DNA of 64,000 nucleotides from DASPWW01 sp963756745 (GTDB taxonomy: Bacteria; Actinomycetota; Thermoleophilia; Solirubrobacterales; 70-9). Shown here piece after piece: positions 1 through 8,778 of the stretch. The DNA is taken from assembly GCA_963756745.1 (NCBI GenBank), contig CAVWOU010000010.1:496001-560000 (forward strand), given 5' to 3'. The stretch's first letter is position 1. Each line of letters opens with the position of its first letter. The notes under the pieces are model-generated. The model worked only from the letters and a program-made list of their open reading frames with translations, had not been told where the DNA came from and made no database searches. The translations under genes were made by a program, and so were the position numbers.

Positions 1-230
1 CCGGGAGCGGCGTGCGTGGTGTCTGGCACGCGGGGTCACATGACGGGCTACCGTCGAGCCAGGGGTACGGGGGTACTGGGGTGGCTTCCGAGGTGGCCAT
101 TTCAGGTGACCCGTCGGCGCTCGACATCCCCTGATTCCAGACTGAGGCGACGCCCTGCTCGTCGCCGTGCGACGCCTCACGGGAGAGGGGGCGCCCGAGC
201 GTGCCTCGGGGTTCATGAGGAGTGAATCCC

Positions 231-1649
231 ATGGAGAGGAGCTTGGCGACATCGAGCGATCGGGGATCCAGTTCACCCGAGCCCGACCCGGCTGGATCGT
301 CGGCCGGCTCTTGGGATCGGCGGTACGGGCGACTCTACGACGAGCTATGGCGGCCGGCTCGCGCGATGGTCAAGCGCGCATTCGGTAACGCGTTCGGCGA
401 GGACGCGATCGAGGATCTGTACGGGAACGCGTGGCTCGGGACTCTTCGCGCGCTCGAGCGGCGCAAGACGGAGCTCAGCGACGGCGAGCTCCGGAAATAC
501 CTGCTCACCGCCGTTGCCAATCAGGCGAGCAAGGAACTCCGTCGCCGCGGGAGGCGGCCGACGGCGCCGCTCGAGATGGCGAGGGGTATCCCCGACGGAG
601 GTGAGCTGCCCGACGAGCGCGCCGCCGGGAACGAGGAATCGCGGATTGCCCGCGACGTCCTCGGCACGCTTCCCGTCCGCCGGCGGGCGGTGCTGATGCT
701 CCGCTATGGCTGGGGGCTGGAACCGAGCGAGGTCTGCGGCCTGATCGAGGGCCTCTCGTACCGCGCGTACCGGAAGGAGATCACTCGTGGGGTCAACGAA
801 GTGAGCTCGAAGCTCCGACTGGTCGAGCAGGGTCGTTGGTGCGCGAACCGGGAGCCGGTTCTGAAGGCATACGTGGCTGGACTGGCGGATGACGAGCAAC
901 GCCGCCAGGCAGAACATCACCTCGCCCATTGTCGGCACTGCACCGACTACGTCGCGAAGCTCAACGGGCACCTGCACGAGATCGGGTCGGCGGTCGCCTG
1001 GCCAGGCGCCGCCGACGTCGTGGCCGGGGAGCGCATCTCGATCGCAGACCGGGTGGGCGAGCTCGTCGACCGCACTCGAGAATCGGCCATGGGAGTCTTC
1101 AATCGCGGCGGCAGTGAGTCCGCCGACACGGCGGCACAGGCCGCGGCGACTGGCGGGACCCGAGGTGCCGGGGTCGGCGCCGCCGGGGGGCTGGCCAAGC
1201 TCGCAGCCGTCAGCTCTGTTCCGAAGCTGGTGGCGGCCTGCGTGGGCACAGGCGCTGCGGCGACCGCATGCGTTGCGGCCGGCGTTGCGCCTGTCCATCT
1301 GCCCAACACCTCGGAGCGCCCGCCCGGTGATCGTCCCGTGGCCGAGCGACCCGATCGCGAGGACAGCCAGGTCAGGCCTCCGCTCATGCCGATCGAGGAC
1401 AGCCACGAACGGCCTACTCCCGACCGGCCTGCCGGCGGTGAAGCGACCGGCCAAACCCCCGATGCGCCGCCGGCACCGGCCCCGGCACCAGAACCCGCAC
1501 CCGCCCCGGCACCGCCGGTCGAGCAGGAGTTCGGGCTCGAACCGGCCGCGACGACCGAAACCGGTTACTCGAGCTCATCAGGAGGCAGTGGCGCGAGTGA
1601 CCTGGCCGCGGGAGGGTCGCCGGCAGTCACCAAGGAGTTCGGCCCGTAG
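231..1649 (+). CDS. ECF-type sigma factor with fused zinc finger and membrane-anchored tail
   Basis: The N-terminal half looks like an extracytoplasmic-function RNA polymerase sigma factor. A region 2-like helical block lies at about residues 35-80 and a region 4-like helix-turn-helix at about 145-195 (LPVRRRAVLMLRYGWGL). A zinc-finger motif HHLAHCRHC at about 229-237 resembles the zf-HC2 fold of anti-sigma factors. One hydrophobic Ala/Val-rich segment at about 321-354 is a likely membrane helix, followed by a Pro/Ala/Glu-rich tail. Sigma and anti-sigma-like parts on one chain suggest a self-restrained, membrane-held sigma factor; that is inference. I chose ATG 231 over GTG 222 because AGGAG at 218-222 sits 8 bases upstream. 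A secreted protein gene follows closely and may be a target or partner. Confidence 0.8.
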   Translation: MERSLATSSDRGSSSPEPDPAGSSAGSWDRRYGRLYDELWRPARAMVKRAFGNAFGEDAIEDLYGNAWLGTLRALERRKTELSDGELRKYLLTAVANQASKELRRRGRRPTAPLEMARGIPDGGELPDERAAGNEESRIARDVLGTLPVRRRAVLMLRYGWGLEPSEVCGLIEGLSYRAYRKEITRGVNEVSSKLRLVEQGRWCANREPVLKAYVAGLADDEQRRQAEHHLAHCRHCTDYVAKLNGHLHEIGSAVAWPGAADVVAGERISIADRVGELVDRTRESAMGVFNRGGSESADTAAQAAATGGTRGAGVGAAGGLAKLAAVSSVPKLVAACVGTGAAATACVAAGVAPVHLPNTSERPPGDRPVAERPDREDSQVRPPLMPIEDSHERPTPDRPAGGEATGQTPDAPPAPAPAPEPAPAPAPPVEQEFGLEPAATTETGYSSSSGGSGASDLAAGGSPAVTKEFGP

Positions 1650-1683
1650 CCAGCTGGAGTGTGGAGAAAGGGGAGTGGCGACA

Positions 1684-3553
1684 GTGAGCAGACGCTTCCG
1701 GTGGTGGGTCGGGATAACCGGCGCTGTCGCGATCGTCGTGTGGCTCGGAGTGGCCGAGACCGCACGGGCCGGGAGCTACAGGGTGTTCCAGTGTTCGCCG
1801 TGGCCGGTCGGCCCCGGGAATCCCGGCGCTGATCCCTATGTGGACGAGTCAGAGAGTGGAGGTGGCGACTATTCGATAACGAACTCCTGCAATTCGGCGA
1901 TCGGTGTCCACAACACCGGTCGCGCGAGCCAAGGGAACGAGGGCCGCTGGACATGGTATGCGCCGCCGGGCACCGCAATCACCCACGCTTCTCTGCTGGA
2001 GGACCTCCGCAACGCGCACGGCTACTCGGCGCGGATCTTCGCCACCGGGAGTGACCTCCTGTTCGCCGATGGCAACGAATACTGGCAGGGCCGCGGCTTC
2101 TCGCTCGGCACTGGGCGCTCGAGTTTCGGCGTGCGGCTCGTGTGCGCCGCAAGCACGTGCGACAGCAACGGCTCGACCCGCGCCCGGGCGTACCTGAGGG
2201 ACATTACCCTCACGCTGAGGGACTCGAGCAAGCCGACTCCGCGACTCAGCGGCGAGCTGATCGAGCCGACGCCGTCGACCGGTGGGTGGCACCGCGGCAA
2301 TCGGAGTCTCACATACGACGCCAGCGATCGAGGTGGCGGCGTCGCTGCGTACAACGTGACGGTGAACGGCCACACCGTCGGTGCCAGCTTCGGTCAATGC
2401 CAGCTGACCACGCACGGCTACGGAAGGCTGATGCGTCCGTGCTCCGCCGAGCCGTTTGGCAAGTCGGCGAACGGCGATACAGTCGCAGGTCCGTGGCGTA
2501 ATGGCACCAACACCGTGCGGGCGTGCGCGTGGGACTTCGGAGGGGGCGGCAGCGCGAACTCGAATTGCATCACGCGTCAGGTCAAGGTCGACAACGAGGT
2601 CCCGGGCCCGGCGTTCCGAAACTCCCAGAGTCCGGCCGACCCAGAGTTGATACGAGCGCCGGTCGACGAGCGGTACTCCGGCGTGCAGGCTGGAGAGGTC
2701 GCTTACAAGCGCGAGGGGACGGGCGAATGGCACGAGCTGCCGACCGCCCATCAGGGCGGCGAGCTGCGCGCGCGGGTTGATTCCGAGGCCGTGCCGGCCG
2801 GCCGCTACCAGTTCAAGGCCTGGGCCGAGGACGAGGCCGGAAACCGGAGCGCCGAGATGAGTACACGAGAGAACGGCCAGCCGATGACCCTGCGGTTCCC
2901 GCTTCGGGCGGAGACCGAGCTCCGCAGCGGGATCGGCAACGGTGCGTTGAAGAGCACGATCAAGTACGGACGAACCCCCGAGGTCCGTGGGCGGCTCCTG
3001 TCTGCCGATCGCGACCCACTGCCACTCCAGACCGTGAGGGTCCACGAGCAGTACGCGCTTGGGTCACTCGAGACGCAGCACACGAGCGAGGCTGTCACCG
3101 ACGAGAATGGCCGCTTTGCGCTCCGCCTGCCTGCCGGACCTTCGCGGAAGATCGACGTCACCTACCCGGGCTCGAAACGGTATCGGCCCGCCCGTGCCCA
3201 GGATCTCGGGCTGAGCGTGAGGAGTGGGGTGAAGTTCGACACCTCGCGCAGGCGGGTGGGAGCAGGGGAGTCGGTGACATTCGGCGGCGCGGTGAAGCAC
3301 CACGGGGCCCAGATCCCGGTCGGCGGAAAGCTCGTCGAGCTGCAGGTTCGCGAGGGCGCGCGCAAGTGGGGCACCGTCAAGGAGGCATTCTCGACCCGCG
3401 GCGACGGGCGGTACTCGACGAGCTACCGGTTCGGCACCTTCTACTTCGCGCCCGGTCACCTTCCGGTTCCGGGTGAAGGTGACCCGCGAGAACGGGTGGC
3501 CTTACAAGGCGCCCGTGCGCTCGCGTGCGCGGCGGGTAACCGTGGTGCCCTGA
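1684..3553 (+). CDS. Secreted cell-surface protein, frameshifted near its 3' end
   Basis: The protein opens with a signal peptide (charged SRRFRWW, hydrophobic core, AETARA cleavage region) and continues as a large extracellular protein with Ig-like or carboxypeptidase-regulatory-like beta domains. It resembles secreted proteins that are abundant in Solirubrobacterales; the function is unknown. GTG 1684 fits the GGGGAG at 1670-1675 better than GTG 1675. After about residue 590 the open frame turns into an implausible tail ending at 3639. Removing one base within CCCGG at 3451-3455 restores a conserved end, VTFRFRVKVTRENGWPYK then a basic stretch, with TGA at 3551-3553. I therefore report the reconstructed end. 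The gene lies directly after the sigma factor. Confidence 0.65.
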
Positions 3554-3642
3554 TGCCGCTCACGGCCGGCAGGGCGCTAGCGTGCATCCGCACACGGGCG
3601 AGGGAGCCGGCCGGATGGGCGCGGGCAAAGGAGGCGTGAGAG

Positions 3643-4052
3643 ATGAGACAGCGGATCAGCCAGGCGGGTCGCAGCTTCGGCCTTCACGTCAGGCGCCAGG
3701 CAGTCGGCTACGCGGCGCTCGTGGTGGCGCTCGGCGGGAGCGCTTACGCGGGTACGAAGGCGAACTCCGGCAAGGTCGGGGGGAAAGACCTCAGGCCGTT
3801 CGTGGAGCGTGACGGCAATGCAGGTCACGATTCAGGCGCGGCGAGGCTGGTGAGTCGACGGCGGAGTGCAAGCGGGGAGAGCGGGCGCTCGCTCCGCTCG
3901 GGGCGGGAAGCCGCCAGGGTGCCGATGGCGCCGTGCTGCACTCACTCTCGGCCCTCGGGGCTGCCCAAGCGCCAAGGGTTCTTCTCACCGTTCTGAACCC
4001 TACGTCCCAGCCCCAGACTTATCAGGCGCGCGTGCTCTGCCTGCGACGGTAG
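3643..4052 (+). pseudogene. Small secreted protein of a Solirubrobacterales type, split by two frameshifts
   Basis: The N-terminus has a single hydrophobic signal or anchor segment, AVGYAALVVALGGSAYAG, typical of a family of short secreted proteins in this group; the function is unknown. The open frame runs to 3996 but becomes low-quality after DGNA. Removing one G near 3823 and one C near 3839 gives a smooth continuation: DGNAVTIQAGEAGESTAECK, later LLTVLNPTSQPQTYQ, and a stop at 4050-4052. That C-terminus matches the style of the family, which supports the reconstruction. Either a true pseudogene or consensus errors could explain it. The neighbours on both sides also carry indels. Confidence 0.5.
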
Positions 4053-4067
4053 GCCGGCCGGTCCGGG

Positions 4068-4514
4068 ATGCCGTGGCGGCTCTGGCCGGCGTGCTCGCCG
4101 GGCAGGTCGTGCCGCGCTGCACGCCAGGCGCCGGAATCCGCACGCCTGGACGCGGCCCTCCTTATCGACGGTCACGCTCGTGAACGAGGCCGGGCAATTC
4201 GTGCCTGCGTCGTGCCGGGGCTGAGCGAGGACGACGTCGACATCGAGGTCAAGGACGGCGTGCTCACGATCTCGGGCGAGCGCAAGACCGAGGAGAAGAA
4301 GGAGGAAGAGGGCTATTACCGCGTCGAGCGGGCCTTCGGCAGCTTCTCGCGGTCGCTGACCCTCCCCGACGGGATCGACCCCGACCAGGTCAAGGCCGAG
4401 TTCGACAACGGCGTGCTCGAGGTGCGGATCCCGAAGCCGGAGGAGCGCAAGCCCCACCGCGTCGCGATCGGCAAGGGCAGCGTCGAGGGCGAGGGCACCG
4501 AGAAGAAGAAGTAG
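4068..4514 (+). CDS. Hsp20/alpha-crystallin small heat-shock protein with disrupted N-terminus
   Basis: From about codon 48 (VPGLSEDDVDIEVKDGVL) to the end this is a clear alpha-crystallin domain, including the FGSFSRSLTLP strand and the conserved FDNGVLEVRIPK segment. The product would be an ATP-independent holdase chaperone in the cytoplasm. The first 45 residues (MPWRLWPACSPGRS...) do not look like an Hsp20 N-terminal arm, which normally carries WDPF-like motifs, and no ribosome-binding site precedes ATG 4068. The true N-terminus seems lost or out of frame, with a junction near 4195-4205. This falls in the same 3.4-5.3 kb patch where adjacent genes have single-base indels. A hairpin terminator follows the stop. 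Confidence 0.65.
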   Translation: MPWRLWPACSPGRSCRAARQAPESARLDAALLIDGHARERGRAIRACVVPGLSEDDVDIEVKDGVLTISGERKTEEKKEEEGYYRVERAFGSFSRSLTLPDGIDPDQVKAEFDNGVLEVRIPKPEERKPHRVAIGKGSVEGEGTEKKK

Positions 4515-4539
4515 CCCAGCCCGACCGACGAATGCCAAC

Positions 4540-4569
4540 GAGCCCGCTTCCGGCGGGCTCGATTGCTGT
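4540..4569 (+). terminator. Hairpin terminator after the hsp20 gene
   Basis: A perfect 8-bp stem GAGCCCGC (4540-4547) pairs with GCGGGCTC (4553-4560) around a 5-base loop. A T-containing stretch GATTGCTGTT follows. The U-tract is imperfect, so this is a likely but not ideal intrinsic terminator. It separates hsp20 from the downstream hydrolase gene. Confidence 0.6.
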
Positions 4570-4642
4570 TGCAACACCTGTGCGATAGCGTTGCGCCGCA
4601 TCATTCGCAGGGGGCTGTTCGCAAGGACCGAGGAGGAGTGCG

Positions 4643-6013
4643 ATGAGGAGAGCGCGTTCGTTGCCGTTCGGGGCGGTCGTTGTCGTGGCGTGGCGGCGCT
4701 GGTCGCGGCGCCGGCGGCGGGGGCGAAGAAGAAGGACGGCAAGCTCGACCCCGACAAGGTCACCCCGCTGATCTTCGTCCACGGCGGGTCGGGTTCGGGG
4801 GGGCAGTTCGGGTCGCAGCAGATGCGGCTGACGAGCAACGGCTTCCCGCAGCGCTACATCCACGTGCTCGAGTACGACACGCTCGCCTCCCTCGACGACA
4901 CGATCGACGAGGTCCACGCGAACCTCGACGCGCTGATCGAGCGCGTCAAGGCGCAGACCGGCAAGCCGAAGGTCGACGTGCTCGGACACTCGCGCGGCAC
5001 GACCGTGATGCACGAGTACCTCGCGAGCCCCGAGCGGGCGGCGAACGTGCGCCGCTACGTCAACATCGACGGCCGCACGAGCGACTCGCCGCCGGGCGGA
5101 GTGGAGACACTCGCGATCTGGGCGGGCGTGCGCACGCTGGACCCGGGCGAGGAGCCGACGAGGGAGATCGGCGGGGCGCAGAACGTCACGATCCCGAACC
5201 AGACCCACGTTCAGGTCGCGACCTCCGAGGAGTCGTTCACCCCGATCTTCAGGTTCCTGGTCGGCAAGCAAGCCCGACACCGACGAGATCGAGAAGGGCA
5301 AGCGCAAGCTCAAGATCGCCGGCCGGGCCGTCGTTTTCCCGCTGAACGTCGGCGTCCCGGCGGGCACCGAGCTCGACGTGTGGCGGGTCAAGCCCGGGAC
5401 GGGCGAGCGCAAGGGCAAGGCGCCGGCTGGGGAGCCCGCCCTGGCGGCCGACGGGTCGTGGGGGCCGCTGAAGCTGCTGCGCGGCAAGCGCTACGAGTTC
5501 GCGCTCACCCGCCCCGACGGAGTGGTCCACCACCTGTACCCGGAGCCGTTCCGCCACAACGACCGGCTCGTGCGCCTGCTCAGCTCGGTCACCGGCGAGG
5601 GGGTCGAGCTGCTGCTCGAACCGAACGACGCGAACTCGGGCATAGTGATCGTCCGCTACAAGGAGTTCTGGGGCGACCACGGCGGCGGCCAGAGCGACGT
5701 GCTCACGGTCGAGGGCCAGAACGTCGTCACCCCGGCGGTGAGCCCGATCTCGAACACGACGAACGCGGTGTTCGTGTTCGACGACGACTCCGACGGCATG
5801 TCCGATCTCAGCGAGCCGAATCCGTTGATCGCCAGCCTGCCGTTCCTGACCCACGCGGACCTGTTCATCCCCGCGGCGGAGCCGCCGAACGACACCGTGG
5901 AGGTGAGTCTGCGGTCGCGCGGGCGCGGTCCGACGCGGAGCCTGAACTCCCCCAACTTCCGGTCGTCGACGAACCGGGTCAGCCTGATGTTCAACGACTA
6001 CGAGAAGCGCTGA
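4643..6013 (+). CDS. Secreted alpha/beta-hydrolase (lipase/esterase-like), two frameshifts
   Basis: The reconstructed protein starts at ATG 4643, preceded by a strong GAGGAGG site. It has a signal peptide (MRRARSLPFGAVVVVA then AALVAAPAAGA) and an alpha/beta-hydrolase core with the oxyanion-side motif IFVHGG, the nucleophile elbow GHSRG, and a likely catalytic His in NQTHVQV. A C-terminal beta-rich domain extends to YEKR at 6011. Two single-base shifts break the frame: one base is missing at 4690/4691 inside the signal peptide, and one C is extra at 5269 after FRFLVGK. The text continues as KPDTDEIEKGKRKLKIAGR and reads cleanly to the stop. The substrate cannot be told; lipase- or PHA-depolymerase-like esterases share this layout. 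Confidence 0.65.
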
Positions 6014-6059
6014 TTCAGCGGCGGGCGCCCCGGCCCCGCGGCCGGCGCGCCCGCGTGGC

Positions 6060-6926
6060 TCAGTGCGTGGCGGTGTGGGCGACGATCGCGTCGAGGACCT
6101 GGGGCCAGTCGTCCTCGTGAAGCTCGTGGCCGCCGCCCTCGATCGTCACCAGGTCGGCGGCCGGGACCGATCCCGCGAGCGCGACGCCGTGCTCGTAGGG
6201 GAAGAGCGGATCGGCCGTGCCGTGGATGACGAGCAGCGGAGCGGCGAGATCGCCGTTCCGGTGCCCGTCACCGTTGTCGTCGCCCAGCAGGGAGTGGTTC
6301 ACGAGGCTGGCGGGCCGCGCAGTTCGCTCGAGGTCGCGCGTCACGAGCTCGTGCGCCGCGGCCTCGTCGAAGGGATGGCTCGTCCCGGCGAGCGCGCGCG
6401 CGTCGCGCACGAGGAACTCCGCGACCGCATCGGTGTCGGACCAATCGAGCGACTCCGCGGCGGCGGCCTGCTGCATGTACTCGTGAGTCGGGCCGGGGAG
6501 GTCTCTGTCGGAGGGCGCGACCGTTGTCGTGCTGATCGCGGTCAGGGTCGCGACGCGCTCCGGGTGCTCGAGCGTGACGACCTGCGCGATCGCGCCGCCC
6601 ATCGACATCCCGACCAGGTGGGCCCTGGAGACGCCGTAGCCGTCGAGCACGGCGATCGCGTCGCCGGCGAGGTCATCGCCCGTGTAGGGCGGATTGCCGG
6701 GCTGGTAGGCGGTCGAGCGGCCGGTGTCGCGGTTGTCGTAGCGGATCACGTAGCGCCCGGCATCGGCCATTCGCTCACAGAGCTCGTCGGGCCACCACAG
6801 CATCGAGGCCATCTGGCCCATGATCAGGAGGACGGGCGGGTCGGTCGGGACCCCGAACGCCTGCGTGACGATCTCGGCGTCGCCGGACGAGATCGTGGTC
6901 TCGGATGTGGCGATCGCGGTTTCCAT
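6060..6926 (-). CDS. Alpha/beta-fold hydrolase
   Basis: This is a cytoplasmic alpha/beta hydrolase of about 288 residues. It shows the nucleophile elbow GMSMGG, a likely catalytic Asp in HGTADPLFP and the catalytic His in GGGHELHED. The HGT and DNRDTGRS segments resemble the polyketide-ester-hydrolase or haloperoxidase-like branch of the fold; the substrate is unknown. The open frame extends upstream to 6974, but ATG 6926 directly follows GAGGTG and begins a better protein. The gene converges on the secreted hydrolase gene that ends at 6013. Confidence 0.75.
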   Translation of the reverse strand: METAIATSETTISSGDAEIVTQAFGVPTDPPVLLIMGQMASMLWWPDELCERMADAGRYVIRYDNRDTGRSTAYQPGNPPYTGDDLAGDAIAVLDGYGVSRAHLVGMSMGGAIAQVVTLEHPERVATLTAISTTTVAPSDRDLPGPTHEYMQQAAAAESLDWSDTDAVAEFLVRDARALAGTSHPFDEAAAHELVTRDLERTARPASLVNHSLLGDDNGDGHRNGDLAAPLLVIHGTADPLFPYEHGVALAGSVPAADLVTIEGGGHELHEDDWPQVLDAIVAHTATH

Positions 6927-7050
6927 CACCTCGAGCGTCCCACCGTTAGCGCGCCGCTCCAAGGTGGCCTCCACCCGTCCGCCGGTTGGGTTATCCGAAC
7001 ATTGGCGTGGCTCACGCCTGCGCCGCCGAGATCGCGAGCACGGGGCCCGG

Positions 7051-7380
7051 CTAGCGCGTGCGGCGCCCGGCGGGCCGGCGCGCGCGCGACTCCAGCCGCC
7101 CGCGGCTCGACTCGGTCGCGCTGACCCGCTGGATCCGCCGCAGCTCTCCGACCAGGATCTCCTCCGCGCAGCGGCGGTGCCAGTGGTGGTGGTCGGAGCC
7201 GCCGGCCCGGCGCACGTAGTGGACGACGACGTGCTCGTCGCCGATCTCGATCGCGCCGTGGCAGCCCGGGCAGCGATAGAGCTTGCGCGCGATGTCGCGG
7301 ATCAGCCACGCCTCGTCGCCCTCGTCGGTGAGCCCGCGGAGGCTGTGGCGCGAGTCGGGAAGCCCGTCAAAGCCGCTCAT
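7051..7380 (-). CDS. Conserved actinobacterial zinc-ribbon-like protein
   Basis: This is a 109-residue protein with CPGC at about 37-40 and a downstream HHHWHRRC that could complete a zinc site. The C-terminus is strongly basic (RGRLESRARRPAGRRTR), which suggests nucleic-acid contact. I recognise the general pattern of small actinobacterial proteins with CPGC...GDEHVV...HHWHRRC but not a function. The start ATG 7380 lies 43 bases from the divergent tgt start, so both promoters share a short interval. Confidence 0.6.
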   Translation of the reverse strand: MSGFDGLPDSRHSLRGLTDEGDEAWLIRDIARKLYRCPGCHGAIEIGDEHVVVHYVRRAGGSDHHHWHRRCAEEILVGELRRIQRVSATESSRGRLESRARRPAGRRTR

Positions 7381-7423
7381 GCGATTCAGGTTATGGGGCG
7401 CGGCCACCTCTAGGCTCAGTCGC

Positions 7424-8678
7424 GTGCGAGTGGACCCCGACCGCCTGCGCTTCGAGATCACCGCCCGCGACGGCGCGGCGCGCGCGGGCGTGCTCCACAC
7501 GGCTCATGGGCCGGTCGCGACGCCGGCGTTCATCCCGCTCGCCACGCGCGCGACGGTTCGCTCGCTCGACGCGCCGGAGGTCGAGTCGCTCGGCTACGAG
7601 CTCGTGCTCGGGAACACGTTCCATCTCCTGCTCGCGCCGGGCCCGGACCGGATCGCGGCGCTCGGCGGCCTGCACGAGTTCATGGGCTGGCGCCGCGCGA
7701 TCATCACCGACTCGGGCGGGTTTCAGATCTTCTCGCTCGCGCACGGCACGGTCGCCGACGAGATCAAGGGGCGGCGCGGGCGGCGCGAGAGCGACGGCCG
7801 GGTGCTCGAGGTGACCGAGGACGGGGTCCGCTTCCGCTCATACGTCGACGGCACCGAGCACTTCCTCGGCCCCGACGAGTCGATGGGCGTGCAGGCGGCG
7901 CTCGGCTCCGACATCGCGCTCGTGCTCGACGAGTGCACGCCGTATCACGCCGACCGCGAGTACACGGCGCGCTCGACCGAGCGCACCCACCGCTGGCTCG
8001 ACCGCTGCCTCGAGTGGCACGAGCGCTCGGGCCCCCCGCGCCAGGCTGTGTTCGGGATCGTCCAGGGCGGGGTGCACGAGGACCTGCGCCGCGAGTCCGC
8101 GCGGCGGGTCGCCGCGGCGGCGATCGACGGCCTCGCGATCGGCGGGACGCTGGGACGCGACAAGCCGGAGATGTACGGGGTGCTCGACATGACGCTTCCC
8201 CACCTGCCCGACGACGCGCCCAAGCACCTGCTCGGGATCGGCGAGCCCGACGACCTGATCGAGGGGATCCGGCGCGGGATCGACGTGTTCGACTGCGCGG
8301 TGCCGACGCGGCTCGCGCGCCACGGGATGGCGCTCGCCCCGCTCCCCGGCCAGCGCTTCCGCTTCGACGTCCGGCGCCCCGCGTACGCGGAGGACACCGC
8401 GCCGCTCGTCGACGGGCTGCCCGTGCCCGACCTGTCGCGGGCACACGCGCGCCTATCTGCACTACCTCTCGCGCGCCGAGGAGCTCACCGGCGCGCGGCT
8501 GATGGCGGTCCACAACCTCACCTTCGTCGAGCGCCTCGTCGCCGAGGCGCGCGAGGCGATCGCGGCGGGCGCCTACCAGCCGTACGCGCGGGCGGTGCTG
8601 GGTGGTGCGGCGCCCTGGCGAAGCGGCGCGGGGCGCGGCGCGGTAGTCGAGTCCGCGAGCAGGTGTCGGCGAGCCTAG
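7424..8678 (+). CDS. tgt: Queuine tRNA-ribosyltransferase (TGT), frameshifted
   Basis: TGT exchanges guanine 34 in GUN-anticodon tRNAs for preQ1 as part of queuosine synthesis. The sequence shows LGNTFHLLL, the catalytic-region motifs ITDSGGFQIFSL and VQGG, and the conserved FDCAVPTR. The zinc-site motif CPCPTCRGHTRAYLHYLS and its distal His in MAVHNLTF lie in another frame. One extra C at 8417 (GACGGG-C-TGC) explains this, and the reconstructed gene ends with TAG at 8676-8678. GTG 7424 and GTG 7430 are both possible starts. Because family similarity continues cleanly across the break, a consensus error is more likely than loss of the gene. No other queuosine genes are nearby. Confidence 0.8.
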
Positions 8679-8775
8679 GCGGCGTCGTCCGCGGTGCAGC
8701 TGAGAGCTCGGGCGCGTACGGCGCGGTAGTTCGAGTCCGCGAGGAGGTGGCGGCGAGCCTACGGGGGCGGCGTCC
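8637..8775. repeat. Imperfect direct repeat of about 50 bp spanning the tgt 3' end
   Basis: GGCGCGGTAGTCGAGTCCGC starts at 8637 and a near-copy, with TAGTTCGAG in place of TAGTCGAG, starts at 8720. Both copies run through GAGNAGGTGNCGGCGAGCCTA and on to GGCGGCGTC. Copy one supplies the last codons and stop of tgt; copy two lies between tgt and the convergent kinase gene. It looks like a local tandem duplication with about 35 bases between the copies. Confidence 0.6.
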
Positions 8776-8778
8776 CGA

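Noticed and set aside
889..1683. Upstream extension of the secreted protein frame into the sigma gene
   Set aside because: The segment is out-of-frame sigma-factor DNA; the signal peptide and ribosome-binding site place the start at 1684.
8720..8760. tRNA-like T-arm sequence AGTTCGAGTCC
   Set aside because: No acceptor or anticodon arm can be drawn around it, and it is a variant of the local direct repeat.
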